This document shows positions 17,448 to 26,361 of a stretch of DNA of 64,000 nucleotides, in pieces (the stretch's first letter is position 1; each line of letters starts with the position of its first letter). Source of the DNA: Arthrobacter sp. B3I4 (GTDB taxonomy: Bacteria > Actinomycetota > Actinomycetes > Actinomycetales > Micrococcaceae); contig NZ_JAUSYK010000001.1 of the NCBI RefSeq assembly GCF_030816855.1, forward strand, positions 62,001 through 126,000, read 5' to 3'. The position numbers were made by a program, and so were the translations under genes. The notes below the pieces were generated by a model. The model saw only the letters and a program-made list of their open reading frames with translations. It was not told where the DNA came from and made no database searches.

Positions 17448-18983
17448 CTACTGCGAAACGTGCCAATGCTCGCTGACCAGGGCCTCAATCGCCTCCGCGG
17501 CCGCCGGGCGCCCGAAGTAATACCCCTGGCCGCTGGCGCATCCCAGCCGGACAAGTTCCTCGGCCTGCTCGGCCGTCTCGATACCTTCGGCCACCGCTGT
17601 GAGTCCGCAGGCGTGGATCAGGTGCAGCACGGCCTCGACGAACCGGCCCTGTTCCTCATCTGTTCCCAGTCCGTCAATCAGGCTCCGGTCGATCTTGACG
17701 ACGTTCACCGGGAGCCGCCGCAGGTAGCTGATGGACGAGTAGCCGGTCCCGAAGTCGTCGATCTCGAGCTGCACGCCAAGCTGGCGCAATCCGCTGAGTG
17801 AGTACTTGTCGACGTCGCCGCCCGTAACGGCCATGGACTCCGTCAGTTCGATGATGAGGTTTGACGCGTCCACACCGGTCTCGCGGAGGATGTCCTGGAC
17901 GTGCTCGATCAGTTCAAGGTTCTGCAACTCGGTAGTGGAGATGTTGACCCTGACCGTGAATTCACTCTCCAGCGGCAGCCGGTCCTGCCAGTCGCGCAGC
18001 TGGCGGACCGCATTGCGCAGCACCCAGTGGCCCAGCTCCACGATCATTCCGGTCTCTTCGGCCAGCGGAATGAACTCATCCGGCATCAGGAGCCCGCGTT
18101 CGGGGTGGTTCCAGCGCACCAGCGCCTCAACGCCCTCGATCCGTCCGCTGGCCAGCTCCACCACGGGCTGATAATGCAGCGTCAGCTGGTCTTCGTTGAT
18201 GGCTCTGCGCATCTCGGTGACCATCAGGCTCTGCAATCTGCGGGCGTACAGCAGCGCCGGCTCGAAAATCTTGATCCCGCTGTGCGGCTGGGCCTTGGCG
18301 GCATACATGGCCGTGTCCGCTTCCATCACCAGGTCGTCAACGGACTGTCCCGGCTCGGCGACGCGCACTCCGATGCTGCTGCCGCAGGTGATCCGGAGGT
18401 CACCGATCTCCAGGCTCTCGCTCAGCGCCCGGAGGATCCGGTTGGCGACCCGCCGGGCACGCACAAGGTTCGATTTGGGCAGCATGACGGCGAACTCGTC
18501 GCCGCCCAGCCGCGCCACGGTGTCGGTGACCCGGACGGCTTCCTGGAGCCGGCGGGCAATGACGCGCAGCACGTCGTCGCCCGCGCTGTGTCCCAGCGTG
18601 TCGTTGATGCCCTTGAACGAATCGAGGTCGAGAATCAGCAGCGCGGGCGGCAGCTCGCCGCGCAGGGTCTCATCGAGTGCGTGGCTGAGCACCGCGTTCA
18701 GCGCGGTCCGGTTCGCCAGCTGGGTCAGCGGATCGGTCAGTGCCATCCGTTCCAGCTCGACCTGCGCCTCGCGGAGCATGGCGGTCCGGCTCTCGACCCG
18801 CTCCTCGAGCTCCTGGTAAATGGTCTGCAGGTCATCGGCCATCAGATTGATGCCTGCGATGACGGCGGCGACGTCGTCGCGTGCCCCGGAGTGCGGGATC
18901 CTGGTGCTCAGATCGCCGCTGGCAATCCGGACGATGCCCTCCACCAGGTTGTGCAGGCGCGGGTCTGGAACATCACTTTTCAC
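17448..18983 (-). CDS. GGDEF-EAL bifunctional cyclic-di-GMP protein
   Basis: A 511-residue c-di-GMP turnover protein. Residues 1-80 resemble a HAMP-like segment and coiled coil without membrane helices. The GGDEF domain has an intact RLGGDEF at 159-164 and an RxxD inhibitory site exactly five residues before it (R151-D154). The EAL domain has EALVRW at 286-291, DDFGTGYSS and a late AVAEGIE motif. Both halves keep catalytic residues, so it may make and break c-di-GMP. It starts at a GTG (18983) inside the end of the upstream STAS-like gene (11-bp overlap), so translation is coupled. It lacks a membrane anchor, so the STAS-like partner may carry the signal. Confidence 0.92.
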   Translation of the reverse strand: MKSDVPDPRLHNLVEGIVRIASGDLSTRIPHSGARDDVAAVIAGINLMADDLQTIYQELEERVESRTAMLREAQVELERMALTDPLTQLANRTALNAVLSHALDETLRGELPPALLILDLDSFKGINDTLGHSAGDDVLRVIARRLQEAVRVTDTVARLGGDEFAVMLPKSNLVRARRVANRILRALSESLEIGDLRITCGSSIGVRVAEPGQSVDDLVMEADTAMYAAKAQPHSGIKIFEPALLYARRLQSLMVTEMRRAINEDQLTLHYQPVVELASGRIEGVEALVRWNHPERGLLMPDEFIPLAEETGMIVELGHWVLRNAVRQLRDWQDRLPLESEFTVRVNISTTELQNLELIEHVQDILRETGVDASNLIIELTESMAVTGGDVDKYSLSGLRQLGVQLEIDDFGTGYSSISYLRRLPVNVVKIDRSLIDGLGTDEEQGRFVEAVLHLIHACGLTAVAEGIETAEQAEELVRLGCASGQGYYFGRPAAAEAIEALVSEHWHVSQ

Positions 18984-19563
18984 TCGTGTAAGGCCTTAAC
19001 CATTCAAGGGCTGCTGTCCGTGAGCTGAAGAACTCGGCCGGAATCGATTCGGTCCGCGAGCGCAGCAGATAGTGCGCGATCACGCGGTCCACCGGGCTCT
19101 CCCCCACCAGGGCGAAGGCTGCCGCGGCAATGGAACCGGCGTAGACCTGGCGGGCTTCCACGCTGACGCCGACCACACCGGAAATGACCAACAGGACCGC
19201 CATCCGCTTGCCGTTGGCGAGCGCCCGGACGGCCGCGCCGGCCGCCCGGGCCTCCGGACCTTCAATCTCACGGTTCGGCGGCAGTGCGACTTCGATGACA
19301 CCGCACTGAAGTAGCCGGACGTCGATGACTGGGGCGCCGGTCAACTCAGCGCCGGCCACCTCCGCACCAGCCACCGCCACGTCGGCGGCGCTGGGTCCGG
19401 TCAGCCCAAGCTCGGCCTCCAGCCGCGCCAGGTCCGGCTTCGTCACGGTGAGCTCCAGTGCAGGCACGGACGACGGCGGCGCCTCTGCGTCAGGCGCTGC
19501 GGTGGGGGCTTGCACTTGTTCCGGGAGCCGGCCCTCCGGCGCGGCCGGCGCTTCGACCGTCAC
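18973..19563 (-). CDS. STAS/SpoIIAA-like protein coupled to the GGDEF-EAL gene
   Basis: A protein of about 196 residues. The first 75 residues are Pro/Ala-rich and look disordered. The rest resembles SpoIIAA-like STAS proteins: a beta strand DVRLLQCGVIEVALP, a helix EARAAGAAVRALANG, a hydrophobic strand RMAVLLVISGVVGVS, and the end PAEFFSSRTAALEWLRPY typical of the group. The only in-frame start I find is the GTG at 19563, which has no ribosome-binding site. It overlaps the stop of a 34-codon ORF (GTGA) that does have one. It may sense stress or energy state for the c-di-GMP enzyme encoded next. The fold assignment is moderate. Confidence 0.65.
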   Translation of the reverse strand: MTVEAPAAPEGRLPEQVQAPTAAPDAEAPPSSVPALELTVTKPDLARLEAELGLTGPSAADVAVAGAEVAGAELTGAPVIDVRLLQCGVIEVALPPNREIEGPEARAAGAAVRALANGKRMAVLLVISGVVGVSVEARQVYAGSIAAAAFALVGESPVDRVIAHYLLRSRTESIPAEFFSSRTAALEWLRPYTSEK

Positions 19564-19664
19564 CGGGAAGCCGTCCGACGTCGGGCCGTGCGGGGCGGAG
19601 GCCCGCTCTTGGAGTCGCGGAAGAAAGTCGCTGCCTGGTCCGGCACAACTAGTTGTTCAGACAT
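19560..19664 (-). CDS. Short upstream ORF before the STAS-like gene
   Basis: A 34-codon ORF starting MSEQLVVPDQAAT at the ATG 19664, with GGGGA five bases upstream, the best start signal in this region. Its TGA overlaps the GTG of the STAS-like gene. The next frame is also open across the same stretch. Either this is a coupled leader peptide, or the true gene begins here and a one-base frameshift separates it from the rest. Confidence 0.35.
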   Translation of the reverse strand: MSEQLVVPDQAATFFRDSKSGPPPRTARRRTASR

Positions 19665-19839
19665 TTGTCCCCAAGACTACAAAGTCGGCGATTCGGCGTG
19701 CGCTGTAGCAAATTCCTGCACGAGGCACCGGACCATTCCGGCGAATGCCCCCATAGTAGTCCAACCCGGCTTCTGAATGAGACATAAGACACCAGTGGTT
19801 TCTTCACGAAGTCTCCCCGGGTCGTTTAGCGCCCCCGGC

Positions 19840-20646
19840 TCACCTTGCCGGAGCGGAAGGTCCTGCCGAACGGGCGGAACTCGCCTGCAGGCGCATCGTC
19901 TTCTGCACCCCGCGCTCCTGCCGCACGCGTTGGGCGACGACGAGCCCCACCGCAGCGGTGCCGATGGTGATGGGGTAACCCATCAACCGCTCGAGGGTGC
20001 CCGGTTCCGGCACCTGCATTCCCGTCACCCCGCCGGTGGCGAGCGCAGCCAGGGAAACCACGCCGCAGGCCAAGATAAACCAGCCCAACGGCGTCTGGGC
20101 TCGCCACAACCAGCCGAGCAGCAACAGGGCCAGGCCGCCGGCGGCGAAAAACATCAGGGCGCCCACCACGTGCCAGCCGGAGCCGGCATCCTCCGGCACC
20201 AGCCCCACCACCACCGTCCCCGCTCCCGCCGTCACGGTCAGCGCGCGGGCAGCAAACGCCGAGGCCGACGCCGGGCGTTTCCCCGGTGCGAGGGCAAGCC
20301 GGACGCCGGCCCGGGCCGCGATCCCCACCACGGTGGAACTCAGCAGGAGCGCCCCGACCATCATGCCGATCCCCTGGACCACGAAGGAGGCGTTCATCAG
20401 CAGGTGCGCCGGCGAGCAGACATCGCGGCCGGAGAAAACCCCGCAGCCCACGGCGCCCAGATCGCTGATGTAGCCGGTGCGCCGGCTGTACGGCTCCGGG
20501 CCCGCCCACGCCCCGATCACCGCCGCCTCGGCAACGAAATACTGCAGCACACTCAGTTTCGCGAGCGCTCCGGCGTAGAACCGCGTGGAGGCCACGTCAG
20601 GGATGTAAATGAGCTCGCGGGGAACCGCCGGTGCAGAGGCTGTCAT
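19840..20646 (-). CDS. DUF998-like integral membrane protein
   Basis: About 268 residues from the ATG at 20646 (MTASAPAVPREL). Several hydrophobic helices are visible: ALAKLSVLQYFVAEAAVIGAW, ASFVVQGIGMMVGALLLSS, ALTVTAGAGTVVVGLVP, VVGALMFFAAGGLALLLLGW, GWFILACGVVSLAALATG and LMGYPITIGTAAVGLVVA. The loop after TM1 contains GYISDLGAVGCGVFSGRDVCSPAHLLMN, where similar DUF998 proteins have a conserved ISDLG-type segment. The function is unknown; the family is assigned by resemblance. A longer GTG-started frame to 20721 is possible but adds no conserved sequence. Confidence 0.7.
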   Translation of the reverse strand: MTASAPAVPRELIYIPDVASTRFYAGALAKLSVLQYFVAEAAVIGAWAGPEPYSRRTGYISDLGAVGCGVFSGRDVCSPAHLLMNASFVVQGIGMMVGALLLSSTVVGIAARAGVRLALAPGKRPASASAFAARALTVTAGAGTVVVGLVPEDAGSGWHVVGALMFFAAGGLALLLLGWLWRAQTPLGWFILACGVVSLAALATGGVTGMQVPEPGTLERLMGYPITIGTAAVGLVVAQRVRQERGVQKTMRLQASSARSAGPSAPAR

Positions 20647-20732
20647 GCCAAGAGCGTAGTACGGGCCCTCACCTTGTATGCTGGTATCCGTGTCCGGAGG
20701 GGCCGGCCGACGGCCGACCACCCAGCACGCCC

Positions 20733-20805
20733 GCCCTCGTAGCTCAGTGGATAGAGCACGGCTCTCCTAAAGCCGGTGTCGTTGGTTCGATTCCAATCGA
20801 GGGCA
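20733..20805 (+). tRNA. tRNA-Arg (anticodon CCU)
   Basis: A complete 73-nt cloverleaf. The acceptor stem is GCCCTCG with CGAGGGC, the D arm is GCTC...GAGC, and the anticodon stem is CGGCT/AGCCG with loop CTCCTAA (anticodon CCT, reading AGG). The variable loop has 5 nt, the T arm is GTTGG TTCGATT CCAAT, and the discriminator is A. The CCA end is not encoded. Confidence 0.97.
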
Positions 20806-20806
20806 C

Positions 20807-21808
20807 TTGGACACCCAAACGCCAGGCCCCGGCGATCACCGTGAACAGCCCCTCGGGTTGCGCGACTACCTGGCGGGGTCCTGGGACGTGGCCCGCACCA
20901 TGCTGGACCGGGCCACCGGAAGCCGCGGCAACTTCACCGGCGTCGTACGTTTCACCGAAACCGACGACGGCGGCCTCAGGTTCCGTGAAGAAGGCACCGT
21001 TTTGTGGAACCCCGCCGGTGGCACCCCCTTCACCGGGCCAGCGAATCGCGAATATCTGCTCCGGCCCTCGGCCGCGCCGGACACGATGGACATGTTCTTC
21101 GCCGACGGCCGCCCCTTCCACCGGATGGGTTTCGCCGACCAAACCAGCCAGGACAGCCACTGGTGCGACCCCGACACCTACGCCGTCAGCTACACCCGGT
21201 CCGGCCCGGACGAATTCCGCTACCGCTGGGACGTTCAAGGCCCGGCCAAAGATCTCCTGCTCGAATCCGTTCTGCGCCGGCTCCCGGCACCCGCCACCGC
21301 CCCGAGTGGCCGGACGGCTCCGCAAGCTCTAACGGCTCCGCAGGACCCCACCGCTGCGTCAAGAAACCCCCGCATTGTGGTCTCCGCCGTCTGCGTTTAT
21401 GACCCCGCCGGACGCCTGCTCACTGTCCGCAAGCGCGGCACGGACAAGTTCATGCACCCGGGCGGCAAGCCCGAGCCCGGGGAGACCGCTGCCCAGGCCG
21501 CTTCCCGGGAACTCCAGGAAGAAGTCGGCATCATCGTGCCGCCCGGGGACCTGCTGCCGTTCGGCAAGTGGCTGGCGGAGGCGGCCAACGAAGCCGAAAC
21601 CCAGATCGAGGCGACGGTGTTCACCGCGCCAGGCAGCTGGACCGCGCACCCCTCCGCCGAGATCGCCGAAATCCGCTGGCTGGATCTTGGTGCCGGCCTC
21701 CCGGACGACCTGGCGCCGCTGCTCACGGACCACGTGCTCCCGCTGCTGGGCGCGCCGCGGACGCCGCGGGAACCGCGGGAACCTCGGGACTCGCCGGACC
21801 GGGACTAG
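20807..21808 (+). CDS. DUF6314 domain-Nudix hydrolase fusion
   Basis: A two-domain protein of up to 333 residues. Residues about 18-165 match the DUF6314 type (LRDYLAGSWDVART, then WNPAGGTPFTGPANREYLL and FADGRPFHRMGF). Residues 185-320 form a Nudix hydrolase with a complete box, GGKPEPGETAAQAASRELQEEVGI, which binds Mg and cleaves nucleoside-diphosphate-linked substrates. The start is uncertain: a TTG at 20807 lies one base after the tRNA-Arg, and other in-frame choices are TTG 20858, GTG 20888 and ATG 20900, none with a good ribosome-binding site. The stop overlaps that of the convergent ABC exporter (CTAG). The substrate is unknown. Confidence 0.85.
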   Translation: MDTQTPGPGDHREQPLGLRDYLAGSWDVARTMLDRATGSRGNFTGVVRFTETDDGGLRFREEGTVLWNPAGGTPFTGPANREYLLRPSAAPDTMDMFFADGRPFHRMGFADQTSQDSHWCDPDTYAVSYTRSGPDEFRYRWDVQGPAKDLLLESVLRRLPAPATAPSGRTAPQALTAPQDPTAASRNPRIVVSAVCVYDPAGRLLTVRKRGTDKFMHPGGKPEPGETAAQAASRELQEEVGIIVPPGDLLPFGKWLAEAANEAETQIEATVFTAPGSWTAHPSAEIAEIRWLDLGAGLPDDLAPLLTDHVLPLLGAPRTPREPREPRDSPDRD

Positions 21809-23718
21809 AGCTCCGGCAGTGCCTCGGCCGCCACCGCTGTTGCCTCGGCGAACTGGGTGCGGTACAGCTCGGCATAGCGGCCGTCTGCGGCGAGCAGCTC
21901 GTTGTGCGTGCCGCGCTCCACGATCACGCCTCCCTCAACCACCAGGATCGCGTCGGCAGCGCGGACGGTGGAGAGACGGTGCGCGATCACGACGGCGGTA
22001 CGGCCTTCCAGCGCCGCGCCCAGCGCCTCCTGCACGGCGGCCTCATTGGTCGAATCAAGTGCGGCCGTGGCCTCGTCGAGGATCACGACGCGGGGCTGCG
22101 CAATGAGCAGGCGGGCGATGGTGAGCCGCTGGCGTTCCCCGCCCGAGAGCCGGTAGCCGCGCTCCCCCACCACGGTGTCCAGCCCGTCCGGCAAGGACCG
22201 GATCATGTCCTCAAGCCGTGCCTGCCGCAGCACGTCCCACATCAGCTCCTCGCTCGCGCCCGGGCGCGCCAGGCGCAGGTTGGAGGCGATGCTTTCGTGG
22301 AAGAGGTGGCCGTCCTGGGTGACCATGCCCAGGGTCTGCCGCATCGAATCGAAGGTGAGGTCCCGGACGTCCACGCCCGTGCCGGGCTCCAGGCCGCCGA
22401 AGCGGACGGCACCGGAATCGACGTCGTACAGCCGCGAAAGCAACTGGGCGATTGTCGACTTGCCCGCGCCGGAGGACCCGACGAGGGCCACCGTCTGGCC
22501 CGGTTCCACCCGGAAGCTGATGCCGTGCAGCACTTCCTCACCGCCGCGGGTGTCCAGGGTGGAGACGTCCTCGAGGGAGGCGAGGGAGACCTTGTCCGCC
22601 GCCGGGTAGGAGAACCGGACGTTGTCGAACTCCACCGAAAGCGGCCCGCGCGGCGACTCGACTGCGTCGGGTTTTTGCTGGATCAGCGGCGTGAGGTCCA
22701 GGATCTCGAAGACGCGCTCGAAGCTGACCAGGGCGCTCATGATTTCCACCCGCGCGTTGGAGAGCGCAGTGAGCGGGGCGTAGAGCCGGGTGAGCAGCAG
22801 GGCCAGCACGACGACGTCGCCCGCGGCGAGCTGTCCCGCCAGGGCCAGCCAGCCGCCCAGGCCGTAAACCAGTGCAAGGGCCAGCGCGGACACCAGAGTC
22901 AGAGCCGTGACGAAGGTGAACTGCAGCATGGCGGTGCGGACGCCGATGTCCCGCACCCGGCCGGCGCGCAGGGCAAACTCGCGGGACTCTTCGTCCGGGC
23001 GCCCGAAGAGTTTGACGAGGGTGGCGCCGGGGGCGGAGAACCGCTCGGTCATCTGGGTTCCCATGGTGGCGTTGTGCTCGGCGGCCTCGCGGCGCAGCTC
23101 TGCCAACCGGGATCCCATCCGGCGGGCAGGGATGAGAAAGATCGGCAGCAGGATCATGGCCAGCACGGTCACCAGCCAGGACTTGTTCAGCATGACCACG
23201 AGCGTGAGCACCAGTGCCACCACGTTGCTGACCACCCCGGAGAGGGTGCCGGCGAACGCGGACTGCGCCCCGATCACGTCGTTGTTCAGCCGGCTGACCA
23301 GGGCGCCCGTGCGGGTCCGGGTGAAGAATGCGATCGGCATTTTCTGCACATGGTCGAACACCTTGGTGCGCAGGTCCAGGATCACGTCTTCACCGATGGT
23401 GGAGGACAGCCAGCGCGTCACCAGTCCCAGCCCCGCTTCGGCCACTGCCACGATCGCGATCAGCACGGCGAGCCAGATGACGGTCCCGGCGTCGGCTTTC
23501 GCGATGATCGCGTCCACCACCTGGCCGGCGAGCACCGGCGTTGCGACCGCCAGGACGGCCATGACGATGGAGAGCAGCACGAAGGCGATCAGCCGGCTCC
23601 GGTGCGGCCGGGCGAAGCCGAACACGCGCTTGAGAAGCTCCTTGGAGAACGGCTTGGAGCCGTTGGAGGCGCGGGTGATGTTGTAGAGGGAGCTCCAGGC
23701 AACCCGGTCCATGCTCAT
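21805..23718 (-). CDS. ABC exporter, fused permease and ATPase
   Basis: A 637-residue half-transporter. Residues about 40-330 hold six transmembrane helices of the type I exporter fold. The C-terminal ATPase has Walker A GSSGAGKST, the Q loop VTQDGHLF, signature LSGGERQR, Walker B VVILDEATAALD and the switch His in VIAHRLSTV. It would act as a dimer exporting a lipid, peptide or drug; the substrate cannot be told. The ATG overlaps the stop of the upstream ABC-F gene (ATGA), so the two are co-translated, which hints at a shared drug-protection role. An alternative ATG is at 23712. Confidence 0.92.
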   Translation of the reverse strand: MSMDRVAWSSLYNITRASNGSKPFSKELLKRVFGFARPHRSRLIAFVLLSIVMAVLAVATPVLAGQVVDAIIAKADAGTVIWLAVLIAIVAVAEAGLGLVTRWLSSTIGEDVILDLRTKVFDHVQKMPIAFFTRTRTGALVSRLNNDVIGAQSAFAGTLSGVVSNVVALVLTLVVMLNKSWLVTVLAMILLPIFLIPARRMGSRLAELRREAAEHNATMGTQMTERFSAPGATLVKLFGRPDEESREFALRAGRVRDIGVRTAMLQFTFVTALTLVSALALALVYGLGGWLALAGQLAAGDVVVLALLLTRLYAPLTALSNARVEIMSALVSFERVFEILDLTPLIQQKPDAVESPRGPLSVEFDNVRFSYPAADKVSLASLEDVSTLDTRGGEEVLHGISFRVEPGQTVALVGSSGAGKSTIAQLLSRLYDVDSGAVRFGGLEPGTGVDVRDLTFDSMRQTLGMVTQDGHLFHESIASNLRLARPGASEELMWDVLRQARLEDMIRSLPDGLDTVVGERGYRLSGGERQRLTIARLLIAQPRVVILDEATAALDSTNEAAVQEALGAALEGRTAVVIAHRLSTVRAADAILVVEGGVIVERGTHNELLAADGRYAELYRTQFAEATAVAAEALPEL

Positions 23719-25388
23719 TTGTTGGTGCCTTTCGGGGCGTTATTGGCGCCCAGCAGTTCGGTGACGACGCCGTCGACGACGTTCCAGCGCACGTCGAGAC
23801 GCACGTTCTCCAGCAAACGGCGGTCGTGGGTGACCAGCAGCAGGGCGCCCTCGTAGCTGTCCAGGGCCTCCTCGAGCTGCTCGATGGCCGGCAGGTCCAG
23901 GTGGTTGGTGGGCTCGTCGAGGACCAGCAGGTTCACGCCCCGGGCCTGCAGCAGCGCCAGCGCCACCCGGGTCCGTTCGCCGGGTGAGAGTGAATCGACC
24001 GGCCGGCCGGTGTGGTCGGCTTTGAGACCGAATTTGGCCAGCAGGGTGCGGACTTCCGCCGGAGTCAGGTCGGTTAGGACGGCTTCGACGCCGTCGGCGA
24101 GTTTCAGGTGCCCTGCCAGCAGGCCACGTGCCTGATCGATCTCCCCGACCGCCACCGAGGCGCCCCTTGAGGCGTTCCCGGAATCCGGCTGCTGGACCCC
24201 CAGCAGCAGGCGCAGCAGGGTCGACTTGCCCGCCCCGTTGGGTCCGGTGATACCGATCCGCTCGCCGGCATTGAGCTGCAGGTTCACCGGCCCGAGCGTG
24301 AAGTCCCCCTGGTGCACGACGGCGTCCCGCAACGTCGCGACAACAGCGCTGGAGCGGGGCGCCGCACCGATGCTGAACTGCAGCTGCCACTCCTTGCGCG
24401 GTTCCTCGACTTCCTCGAGCCGCGCGATCCGCGATTCCATCTGCCGGACCTTCTGGCCCTGCTTCTCAGAGGATTCGGTGTTGGCGGCGCGGCGGATCTT
24501 GTCATTGTCCGGGCTTTTCTTCATGGCGTTACGGACGCCCTGGGAGCTCCATTCGCGCTGCGTGCGCGCCCGGGAAACCAGATCCGCCTTGGTGTTGGCG
24601 AACTCCTCATAGCGTTCACGGGCGTGCCGGCGGGCCACCGCGCGTTCTTCCAGATAGGCCTCGTAGCCGCCGTCGTAAACCGCGACGGCGTTCTGGGCGA
24701 GGTCCAGCTCCACGACGGTCGTGACGCAGCGCGCCAGGAACTCGCGGTCGTGCGAGACCAGCACGGCGCCGCCGCGCAAGCCGTGCACGAAGGCCTCCAG
24801 CTTGGCCAGCCCGTTGAGGTCGAGGTCGTTGGTCGGTTCGTCCAGCAAGACGAGGTCAAAACGGCTCAGCAGCAGAGCCGCGAGCGCCACGCGGGCGGCC
24901 TGGCCGCCGGAGAGTCCGGTCATCGCCGCGTCCGGGCCGACCTCGAGGCCAAGGTCCGCCAGCACCGGCGGAATCCGCTCTTCCAGATCCGCGGCGCCGG
25001 AGGCCATCCAGCGGTCAAAGGCAAGGGAGTACGCGTCGTCAGAGCCGGGGGCGCCGGTTCCTAGGGCCTCTGCGGTGGACTCCATGTCCGCCGTCGCCTG
25101 GGCACAGCCGGTGCGCCGAGCGATATAGCCGGCCACCGTCTCGCCGTCAATCCTTTCGTGCTCCTGGGGCAGCCAGCCGACGAAGGCATCCGCGGGGGTC
25201 AGGCTTACGGTGCCCTCCTGCGGCCGGTCGACGCCGGCGAGCAGCCGCAGCAGCGTGGACTTGCCGGCGCCGTTGGCGCCGACGACGCCGACGACATCGC
25301 CGGGTGCGACGGTGAGGGACAGTCCGGAGAAGAGGGTGCGGTGGTCGTGACCACCGGAAAGGTCCTTGGCAACAAGGGTTGCAGTCAT
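23715..25388 (-). CDS. ABC-F family ATPase (ribosome-protection type)
   Basis: A 557-residue soluble protein with two ABC domains and no membrane segments. Domain 1 has GANGAGKST, LSGGQAAR and LVLLDEPTNDLD. A charged linker helix region (about residues 235-325, SSQGVRNAMKKSPDNDK) is the P-site tRNA interaction motif of this family. Domain 2 has GPNGAGKST, LSPGERTR and LLVLDEPTNHLD. ABC-F proteins act on the ribosome to dislodge antibiotics or rescue stalled complexes. It is co-transcribed with the ABC exporter that follows. The intergenic region of about 226 bp upstream could hold an inducible leader, but I see no clear attenuator. Confidence 0.9.
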   Translation of the reverse strand: MTATLVAKDLSGGHDHRTLFSGLSLTVAPGDVVGVVGANGAGKSTLLRLLAGVDRPQEGTVSLTPADAFVGWLPQEHERIDGETVAGYIARRTGCAQATADMESTAEALGTGAPGSDDAYSLAFDRWMASGAADLEERIPPVLADLGLEVGPDAAMTGLSGGQAARVALAALLLSRFDLVLLDEPTNDLDLNGLAKLEAFVHGLRGGAVLVSHDREFLARCVTTVVELDLAQNAVAVYDGGYEAYLEERAVARRHARERYEEFANTKADLVSRARTQREWSSQGVRNAMKKSPDNDKIRRAANTESSEKQGQKVRQMESRIARLEEVEEPRKEWQLQFSIGAAPRSSAVVATLRDAVVHQGDFTLGPVNLQLNAGERIGITGPNGAGKSTLLRLLLGVQQPDSGNASRGASVAVGEIDQARGLLAGHLKLADGVEAVLTDLTPAEVRTLLAKFGLKADHTGRPVDSLSPGERTRVALALLQARGVNLLVLDEPTNHLDLPAIEQLEEALDSYEGALLLVTHDRRLLENVRLDVRWNVVDGVVTELLGANNAPKGTNK

Positions 25389-25614
25389 TAGTCCATTCTC
25401 TCACCGGGGCCACAACAGGCTGTGGCAGGGCAATCTGGCCGGGCAAGATGCGCCGGAAACGGCCCGAATACGGCCGGGCATGAAAGAACCCGCCGGTCCG
25501 GACTTGGGGGGTGTACGGACCAACGGGTTCGACCAACTAGCATAGTTGAAGAAGACGAGAAGGTACAACCGAAGCCAGCCCGCTCTTTGGCTCAATGACG
25601 CAGGAAGCCCCTAG

Positions 25615-26361
25615 ATGCCCTTACCCGCTAAGGCGTTCCAACACTGGCTTCACAGTGTCGCGCCCGCGATGAGCACCGCTGACATCTGCCGCATTTCCGG
25701 CGTCAAGCGCACCACCTTGGCGCAGCAGCTGGTGCGCGGCAAGGTTGCAGAGTCGTCCGTCGTGAGCATCAGCCGCGCGCTGGGGCTGAACCCGGTGGAT
25801 ATGCTCTCCACGTTTGACAGCTATGCCGACTTGGCGGGCCAGTCCTGCCCTCCCACGGCGGCGGAACTGGTCAGCCAGATCTCAACGATGGACTTGCTCC
25901 GCGCCGTAATATCCCGTTCGGCGCCCGCGTACGGGGGGTACGGGGACCAGGGCAGTGCGTTGACGCCGGCTTTGGGCCCTGCCCCGCACGCCACGTCAGT
26001 GCGGAACTGGGTGGACGCGGTCGACGACGGCGAGCTGCGGCACCGGGTGTCGATGGCGACCGGGATCGCCCCGCAGAACTACTCGGCGCAGTTGACCGCC
26101 AACCGGCTCTCCCCGGAGCTAGCGGTGGCGACCGCGAGGGCGGCGGGCGTGGGATTCACCGGGGGGTTGGTCGCCACGGGGCTGGTAACGGAATCCGAAG
26201 CCGGGTGGGCACCTGAGGCAAAGCAGGCCGCCCTGGACGCCCTGTCGGACGGTGAACTGACCGCGTTGGCCGGCGACCGGCTGCAGGCCCTCGGCAGGAC
26301 ACTGCGCCGGCAGGAACAGGAACAAGCACAAACCGAAATGATCTGGGAGAACCTGGGATGA
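25615..26361 (+). CDS. HTH (XRE-like) protein heading a membrane-protein module
   Basis: A 248-residue protein. Residues about 15-65 resemble a lambda-repressor-type HTH (STADICRISGVKRTTLAQQLVRGKVAESSVVSISRALGLNPVDML). The rest (residues 80-248) is mostly helical with a Gln/Glu-rich end and no motif I know; a second HTH-like part (DDGELRHRVSMATGIAPQNYSAQLTANRLSPELAVATARAAG) repeats the same design. AGGA precedes the ATG at 25615. Its TGA overlaps the next gene's ATG, so it is coupled to the membrane protein. Possibly it senses a signal passed by the membrane partners. Function unknown. Confidence 0.75.
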   Translation: MPLPAKAFQHWLHSVAPAMSTADICRISGVKRTTLAQQLVRGKVAESSVVSISRALGLNPVDMLSTFDSYADLAGQSCPPTAAELVSQISTMDLLRAVISRSAPAYGGYGDQGSALTPALGPAPHATSVRNWVDAVDDGELRHRVSMATGIAPQNYSAQLTANRLSPELAVATARAAGVGFTGGLVATGLVTESEAGWAPEAKQAALDALSDGELTALAGDRLQALGRTLRRQEQEQAQTEMIWENLG

